From Lentzea terrae (GTDB taxonomy: Bacteria; Actinomycetota; Actinomycetes; Mycobacteriales; Pseudonocardiaceae), in assembly GCF_003265345.1 (NCBI RefSeq), contig NZ_QFWW01000002.1, forward strand, positions 1 through 64,000: DNA of 64,000 bases, read 5' to 3'. The notes beneath the pieces are model-generated. The model ran no database searches and had not been told where the DNA came from. It saw only the letters and a list, made by a program, of their open reading frames with translations. Numbering within the stretch: the stretch's first letter is position 1; each line of letters starts with the position of its first letter. This document shows, piece after piece, positions 59,487 through 64,000 of the stretch. A program made the position numbers and the translations under genes.

Positions 59487-59507
59487 GTTGAGCGGTACAG
59501 ACTCAAC
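59487..59507. promoter_or_regulatory. HAIR-like inverted repeat upstream of lon
   Basis: GTTGAGC and ACTCAAC are separated by exactly seven bases, as in the HspR-associated HAIR element (CTTGAGT-N7-ACTCAAG), with mismatches in the outermost and innermost positions. It ends 16 bases before the lon start, so HspR-type heat-shock repression of lon is plausible. Confidence 0.6.
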
Positions 59508-59523
59508 TTTGGAGGGTGATGTG

Positions 59524-61872
59524 ATGGGCGAGACGTTGGCCCTGCCGGTGCTGCCGCTGGACGACGTTGTGGTGCTCCCCGGCATGGTGGTGCCGATCCG
59601 CATCTCCGGTGCGGACGCCAGCGCCGAGGCCCGCGCGGCCGTCGACGCAGCCACGACCGCAGCGAATCATCAAGTGCTGCTAGTCCCACGTCTGGACGGC
59701 AAGTACGCGGCGGTGGGCACACTGGCCGAAATCGAGCAGGTAGGTCGCCTGCCGGGCGGCGAGCGCGCTGCCGTCGTACGTGGCACCAAGCGCGTGCGCA
59801 TAGGCACGGGCACCACGGGACCGGGCGCGGCCCTGTGGGTGAACGCGACGATCGCGGACGAGTCCCCGATCACCGACCGGACGCGTGAGCTCGCGAAGCA
59901 GTACCGCGCGCTCGTCACGAACATCCTGCAGACGCGCGGTGCGTGGCAGATGGTCGACTCGGTGCAGCAGATCAGCGACCCGTCGGCGCTGGCCGACCTC
60001 GCGGGCTACGCGTCGTACCTCGACGACCAGCAGAAGATCTGGCTGCTGGAGACCTCTGACGTCACCACGCGGCTGGAGAAGCTGGTCGAGTGGGGCCAGG
60101 CGCACCTGACCGAGCTCGACGTCAACGAGACGATCGCCAAGGACGTCAAGGAAGGCGTCGAGAAGCAGCAGCGGGAGTTCCTGCTGCGCCAGCAGATGGC
60201 CGCGATCCGCAAGGAACTGGCCGAGCTCGACGGCAAGCCCGCCACCGAGCAGGAGGACTACCGGGCGCGCGTCGAGGCGGCTGATCTGCCGGAGAAGGTC
60301 CTCAAGGCCGCGCTGACCGAGGTCGACAAGCTGGAGCGCACCTCCGAGCAGTCACCAGAGGTGGGCTGGATCCGGACGTGGCTCGACACCGTTCTCGAGA
60401 TGCCGTGGAACGAGCGGACCGAGGACTCCTACGACATCAAGGCCGCCCGCGAGATCCTCGACGCTGACCACGCCGGCCTGGACGACGTGAAGCAGCGCAT
60501 CACCGAGTACCTGGCCGTGCGCAAGCGCCGTGCCGACCGCGGCATGGGCGTCGTCGGCGGACGTCGTTCCGGCGCCGTGCTCGCACTGACGGGCCCTCCC
60601 GGCGTTGGCAAGACCTCGCTCGGTGAGTCCGTGGCGCGCGCGATGGGCCGCAAGTTCGTGCGTGTCGCTCTGGGTGGTGTGCGCGACGAGGCCGAGATCC
60701 GCGGTCACCGCCGCACGTACGTCGGTGCGCTGCCGGGCCGGATCGTCCGCGCGATCAGCGAGGCCGGTTCGATGAACCCGGTCGTGCTGCTCGACGAGAT
60801 CGACAAGGTCGGCTCCGACTACCGCGGCGACCCCACGGCGGCGTTGCTGGAGGTGCTGGACCCGGCGCAGAACCACACGTTCCGCGACCACTACCTGGAG
60901 GTCGAGCTCGACCTGTCGGACGTGGTGTTCCTCGCGACCGCGAACGTGCTGGAGTCGATCCCGGCGCCGTTGCTCGACCGCATGGAACTGGTGCAGCTCG
61001 ACGGCTACACCGAGGACGAGAAGGTCACGATCGCCAGCGACCACCTGCTGCCGCGCCAGCTCGACCGCGCAGGCCTCACTCCTGAGGACGTCACGTTCGA
61101 GAAGCCCGCGCTGCACCAGCTGGCGAGCGAGTACACGCGCGAAGCCGGTGTGCGGCAACTGGAACGGGCCATCTCACGCATCTTGCGCAAGGTGACCGCG
61201 AAGGTCGCCCTGGGTGACTCGGAACTGCCTGTCGTGGTCGACCAGCCGTCGCTGAAGTCGTACCTGGGCAGCCCGAAGAACACGCCCGAGTCGGCGGAGC
61301 GCACCTCGGTTCCCGGCGTGGCAACGGGTCTGGCCGTCACGGGTGTCGGTGGCGACGTGCTGTTCATCGAGGCTTCGTTGGCTCCCAAGGACACCGGTGC
61401 CTCCGGGGTCACGTTGACGGGCCAGCTGGGCGACGTGATGAAGGAATCGGCGCAGATCGCGTTGTCGTACCTGCGTTCGCACGACGACAAGGCCGCGGCG
61501 CTGGACGGCCGGGGAGTGCACATCCACGTCCCGGCGGGTGCGGTGCCGAAGGACGGTCCGTCCGCGGGCGTCACGATGACGACGGCGCTGGCGTCGCTGC
61601 TGTCGGGCCGCCCGGTGCGGTCGGACGTGGCGATGACCGGTGAGATTTCGTTGACCGGCCGGGTGTTGCCGATCGGTGGCGTGAAGCAGAAGCTGCTCGC
61701 CGCCCACCGCGCGGGCATCACGACGGTGCTGCTGCCGCAGCGCAACGAGCCGGACCTGGACGACGTGCCGGAGTCGGTGCGAGACCAGCTGACCGTGCAC
61801 TTCGTCTCGGACGTGGCCGAGGTGCTGGAGCACGCGCTGTCGAAGGAGAACGTCGCAACGGTTGCGGCGTAA
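59524..61872 (+). CDS. lon: ATP-dependent protease Lon
   Basis: A 782-residue Lon. LON substrate-binding domain (residues about 1-190, [19 protein letters not shown]), AAA+ with Walker [11 protein letters not shown] (about 357) and Walker [12 protein letters not shown], and the C-terminal Ser-Lys protease with [13 protein letters not shown] (Ser near 679) and [14 protein letters not shown] (Lys near 721). Degrades misfolded and regulatory proteins. Start: GGAGG at 59511 lies eight bases from ATG 59524; GTG 59521 is also possible. A HAIR-like site lies just upstream and a strong terminator just after the gene. Confidence 0.97.
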   Translation: MGETLALPVLPLDDVVVLPGMVVPIRISGADASAEARAAVDAATTAANHQVLLVPRLDGKYAAVGTLAEIEQVGRLPGGERAAVVRGTKRVRIGTGTTGPGAALWVNATIADESPITDRTRELAKQYRALVTNILQTRGAWQMVDSVQQISDPSALADLAGYASYLDDQQKIWLLETSDVTTRLEKLVEWGQAHLTELDVNETIAKDVKEGVEKQQREFLLRQQMAAIRKELAELDGKPATEQEDYRARVEAADLPEKVLKAALTEVDKLERTSEQSPEVGWIRTWLDTVLEMPWNERTEDSYDIKAAREILDADHAGLDDVKQRITEYLAVRKRRADRGMGVVGGRRSGAVLALTGPPGVGKTSLGESVARAMGRKFVRVALGGVRDEAEIRGHRRTYVGALPGRIVRAISEAGSMNPVVLLDEIDKVGSDYRGDPTAALLEVLDPAQNHTFRDHYLEVELDLSDVVFLATANVLESIPAPLLDRMELVQLDGYTEDEKVTIASDHLLPRQLDRAGLTPEDVTFEKPALHQLASEYTREAGVRQLERAISRILRKVTAKVALGDSELPVVVDQPSLKSYLGSPKNTPESAERTSVPGVATGLAVTGVGGDVLFIEASLAPKDTGASGVTLTGQLGDVMKESAQIALSYLRSHDDKAAALDGRGVHIHVPAGAVPKDGPSAGVTMTTALASLLSGRPVRSDVAMTGEISLTGRVLPIGGVKQKLLAAHRAGITTVLLPQRNEPDLDDVPESVRDQLTVHFVSDVAEVLEHALSKENVATVAA

Positions 61873-61878
61873 CGGACC

Positions 61879-61925
61879 CCTTGTGGGGGCAGCAGCGGCG
61901 ACTGCTGTCCCCACAAGGCTTTTTC
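61879..61925. terminator. Rho-independent terminator after lon
   Basis: CCTTGTGGGGGCAGCAG pairs with CTGCTGTCCCCACAAGG (one bulge) around CGGCGA, followed by CTTTTTCT on the plus strand. It lies between convergent lon and the AMIN-like gene and can act in both directions. Confidence 0.85.
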
Positions 61926-61930
61926 TGTTG

Positions 61931-62407
61931 CTACAGACCGACGTCGATGACAACCCGGTTCGGGTTCGTCAGCGTGAAGACACGGTGCCACGAGTTCGGG
62001 TTGCCGTAGCCGACGGCGATGCCCAGCGTGGCTTCGAAGTCGCAGGTGAGAGCGACCCTGTTGACGTTGGTGAGGCCGGGCGTCGCGAAGTTGCGCGACC
62101 CGGTGTAGGTCGGGTTCCCGTTGTCGTCGTGTGCGGCGGCGCCGATCAGGACGACGTGCAGGATCTCCGTGCTGCCCGGCATCGAGATCGGGTTGCCGGA
62201 CCCGCAGTCGGCCACACTGGTGACCTCGCGGACCCGGTGCTCGGTGGGCAGACCGGACATGTCCAGCACGACCCGGCTGAACCCGGCGTGCTGGCCGGTG
62301 CGGATGTTCGACAGCGTCGGCGTGCTCTGCGCCGACGCCATCGGCATGAACGTGAAGACCGTGAGCACTGCCACCAACACCGCGGCCAGGCGTCTGTACT
62401 TCATCAT
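61931..62407 (-). CDS. Secreted AMIN-like domain protein
   Basis: A 158-residue secreted protein: signal peptide about 1-27 (ends MASA), then a beta-rich domain with FSRVVLDMSGLP, YTGSRNFATPG and LTCDFEATLGIAVGYG ending NPNRVVIDVGL. This resembles AMIN-like (DUF4893-type) exported proteins; two Cys (DCGSGNP, LTCDFE) probably form a disulphide. AMIN-like folds bind peptidoglycan or act as adaptors; the role here is unknown. Paralogue of the next gene (62468). ATG 62407 with GAGGGGG upstream. Confidence 0.82.
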   Translation of the reverse strand: MMKYRRLAAVLVAVLTVFTFMPMASAQSTPTLSNIRTGQHAGFSRVVLDMSGLPTEHRVREVTSVADCGSGNPISMPGSTEILHVVLIGAAAHDDNGNPTYTGSRNFATPGLTNVNRVALTCDFEATLGIAVGYGNPNSWHRVFTLTNPNRVVIDVGL

Positions 62408-62467
62408 TGGCCCCCTCTCAGGGCTGCTCGATGAAAGTACAGACGCGTGACCCGCGTCACAGTTGCG

Positions 62468-62956
62468 TTAGTTGTAGTCGTGGAAGTTGTTGGTCCCCAC
62501 CGCGCCGGAGCCCGCGTGGTCGATGTCGATCACGTACCGCAGCGGGTTGGTCAGGAAGTAGGCCCGGTAGGTCGGGTTCCGGTGGCCGACACCGATCGCG
62601 ATCGACAGGTCGGCCTCGAAGTCGCAGGTGAACACGACGCTCTGCGCGGTGGCGTAGCCCGTCGTGATGTTGCGCGACCCGGTGTACGAGTGCCCGTCGG
62701 CCGGCTGCAGCCGCACCTCGAGGAACTCGACGCCCTTCGCCGAGATCGGCTTTCCGGACCCGCAGCCCACCGGCTCCGGGATGGAGCTGACGCTGTCCTG
62801 CGGCTGGCCGCCGGTCAGGTCGAACACCACGCGGTCGAACGTCGAGTGGTGCCCCGTCCGGACGTTGGTCAGCTGCGCGTAGTCGGCCGCCGATGCGCTC
62901 GGCACGACCATCACCGCCATGACCACGGCGATGAGCACAGCAAAAATGCGCTTCAT
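62468..62956 (-). CDS. Secreted AMIN-like domain protein, paralogue
   Basis: A 162-residue secreted protein, homologous to the 61931 gene: signal peptide about 1-23 (ends SASA), FDRVVFDLTGG, YTGSRNITTG, FTCDFEADLSIAIGVGHRNP and PLRYVIDIDHAG are the shared blocks, the two Cys conserved. It has a longer C-terminus. ATG 62956 has GGGGGA upstream. The pair arose by tandem duplication and may share a promoter or an operon with the deacetylase gene upstream (62983). Confidence 0.83.
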   Translation of the reverse strand: MKRIFAVLIAVVMAVMVVPSASAADYAQLTNVRTGHHSTFDRVVFDLTGGQPQDSVSSIPEPVGCGSGKPISAKGVEFLEVRLQPADGHSYTGSRNITTGYATAQSVVFTCDFEADLSIAIGVGHRNPTYRAYFLTNPLRYVIDIDHAGSGAVGTNNFHDYN

Positions 62957-62982
62957 GAAGATCCCCCTCTTCACGATCTGAC

Positions 62983-63750
62983 TTACCCCAGGAAGTCCTC
63001 CAGTGGCACTGGAGTGAGTCCATCTTGCTTGGCACGGTTCAAGAACGCGGTGAAGTCCTCGACGAAAGTTGTCCGGAAGTGCATCAGCACGATGTCACCC
63101 GGGTTGAGCTTGTCGCCCTGCTGGAACTGGACGCGCCCGTCGTTGACCGCGGCCTTCCAGTTGACCAGCGCCTTGAACCCGCAGCTCGCCGCGGCCTTGC
63201 GGGTGTTCGCGTCGTAGTTGCCGAACGGCGGCCGGAACAGCGTCGGGCGCTTGCCGTACTCGGTGGCGAGGAAGTCCGCGTTGCCGCAGATCTCCTCCCG
63301 CTGGAACTCGAACGACTTGCCCTGCAGGTTCGGGTGGTTGGACGTGTGGCTGTGGATCGTGGCCGGCAGTTCCTTGAAGTAGTCCTTGTGCCCCTGGGCG
63401 TACTTCGTGTTGAGGAACAGCGACGGCCACACGCCGGCGTTGATCATCAGCTCGCGGGCCTTGGGATGCTGCACCGCGCCGTCGTCGATCGTGATGAACA
63501 CGTACGGCTTGTCCGTCGGGATGCGAGTGACGACCGGCACCATACCGTCGACGATCGCAGGCGCGTGGGCCTGCACCGTGCCGTAGGTGTACGGCGGTTC
63601 GAACATCCGCTTCGGCTTCTCAGACGTGGTCGTCGGCGCCGGCGACGACGTCGTGAGAACGGGACCACTGGGCTGCGTCTCTGGCGTCTCCCCGCAGGAG
63701 ACCAGCGCTGCAACCAGCACAAACGCAGCGAAAAGCCGCAACCTGGACAT
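62983..63750 (-). CDS. Polysaccharide deacetylase lipoprotein (NodB-like)
   Basis: A 255-residue exported lipoprotein: lipobox LVAALVSCG (Cys19), Thr/Ser-rich spacer (residues about 20-45), NodB domain. Motif 1 TIDDGAVQHP (first Asp base, Asp ligand), motif 2 HSHTSNHPNL (His ligands), motif 3 RPPFGNYD are present. Acts on chitin-like or peptidoglycan N-acetyl groups at the outer face of the membrane. The first metal-binding residue is kept (TIDD), so it is probably active. Upstream gene of the AMIN-like pair on the minus strand. Confidence 0.9.
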   Translation of the reverse strand: MSRLRLFAAFVLVAALVSCGETPETQPSGPVLTTSSPAPTTTSEKPKRMFEPPYTYGTVQAHAPAIVDGMVPVVTRIPTDKPYVFITIDDGAVQHPKARELMINAGVWPSLFLNTKYAQGHKDYFKELPATIHSHTSNHPNLQGKSFEFQREEICGNADFLATEYGKRPTLFRPPFGNYDANTRKAAASCGFKALVNWKAAVNDGRVQFQQGDKLNPGDIVLMHFRTTFVEDFTAFLNRAKQDGLTPVPLEDFLG

Positions 63751-63841
63751 CGAATTTCCCCCTCCACGCGGAAGACGCCGCGCAGAGCCTCATGGTTGCA
63801 CGGGGATAGGCTCGAACTGATCACAACGAGGAGGAGATCTG

Positions 63842-64000
63842 ATGAGCCTCGAGCGCCCAGTCGCTCCCGACCCCTACGAGTTGCTCCCGCAGGTCGGCAC
63901 GTTCGACGTCACCTCGTCGGACGTGCGCGACGGCGAGCAGCTCGCCGAAGCCCAGCTCTTGGAGGGCGGCAACACCTCGCCCCAGCTCTCGTGGTCCGGT
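63842..64000 (+). CDS. YbhB/YbcL (PEBP) family protein, N-terminal part
   Basis: The first 53 residues of a phosphatidylethanolamine-binding-protein-like protein, cut by the right edge. [22 protein letters not shown] is followed by [15 protein letters not shown], the conserved N-terminal block of the YbhB/YbcL/Raf-kinase-inhibitor-like family. AGGAGGAGA lies upstream of ATG 63842. Function of bacterial members is mostly unknown. Confidence 0.82.
   Translation, partial: MSLERPVAPDPYELLPQVGTFDVTSSDVRDGEQLAEAQLLEGGNTSPQLSWSG

Overview
The window is a high-GC actinobacterial chromosome segment. GC-rich third codon positions, many GTG starts, several probable leaderless genes, AfsR/SARP regulators, many secreted trypsin-like proteases and a PIG-L (mycothiol-type) deacetylase all fit a Pseudonocardiales-like organism (Lentzea, Saccharothrix or Actinosynnema are guesses, not a determination). 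No rRNA, tRNA, insertion sequence, prophage or CRISPR array was seen.

Layout. 1-2400: conserved translation/transcription operon on the minus strand, rimP-nusA-ylxR-infB (infB cut by the left edge). 2500-10100: small housekeeping and unknown genes: a lipoprotein/ferritin-like pair, a five-gene minus operon (NAD reductase, DinB-like, hotdog thioesterase, class V aminotransferase, membrane-anchored protein) divergent from a GlxA-type AraC regulator, a sugar acetyltransferase, YjbQ and an ABC-2-like membrane protein. 10100-18350: regulatory/accessory island with a membrane-anchored protein, a hairpin-repeat region, a 997-residue AfsR-type regulator and, divergent from it across 800 bp of AT-richer DNA, a secreted DTPW-repeat peptide followed by a SARP-cyclase-like-ATPase regulator. 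18360-26500: DEAD-box helicase, RIO kinase, YaaA, methyltransferase, double GNAT, VOC protein and proS. 26500-30800: decayed MFS exporter, ricin-lectin secreted protein, siroheme synthase, PIG-L deacetylase and trypsin-like protease. 30870-38180: cobalamin operon on the minus strand (chelatase, cobO, cobB, cobM, cobL, CbiG-CobJ) behind a cobalamin riboswitch. 38200-46120: threonine aldolase with a TetR regulator, quinone oxidoreductase, P450, bioF, GNAT, protease, LysE exporter and beta-lactamase-like hydrolase. 46170-57460: TetR, NB-ARC/TPR regulator, two proteases, M48 peptidase, hydrolase, ABC exporter with Vat-type acetyltransferase, and a membrane patatin. 57460-64000: a structured leader followed by a stand-alone PheS/FDX-ACB ligase-like gene, a DUF574-type methyltransferase, lon with a HAIR-like site, two AMIN-like secreted proteins, a polysaccharide deacetylase lipoprotein and the start of a PEBP/YbhB gene.

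The most interesting items are: (1) the PheS-like ligase with an FDX-ACB tail and a leader containing mutually exclusive helices and a possible pseudoknot; (2) the secreted six-copy D-T-P-W peptide coupled to a SARP regulator whose cyclase-like domain has lost its catalytic residues; (3) three places where degenerate copies of a gene's 3' end or of hairpin modules are repeated just downstream of the gene; (4) a cobalamin operon in which the CobJ domain is cut in half and CobL looks shortened at its N-terminus; (5) ylxR without a canonical start codon.
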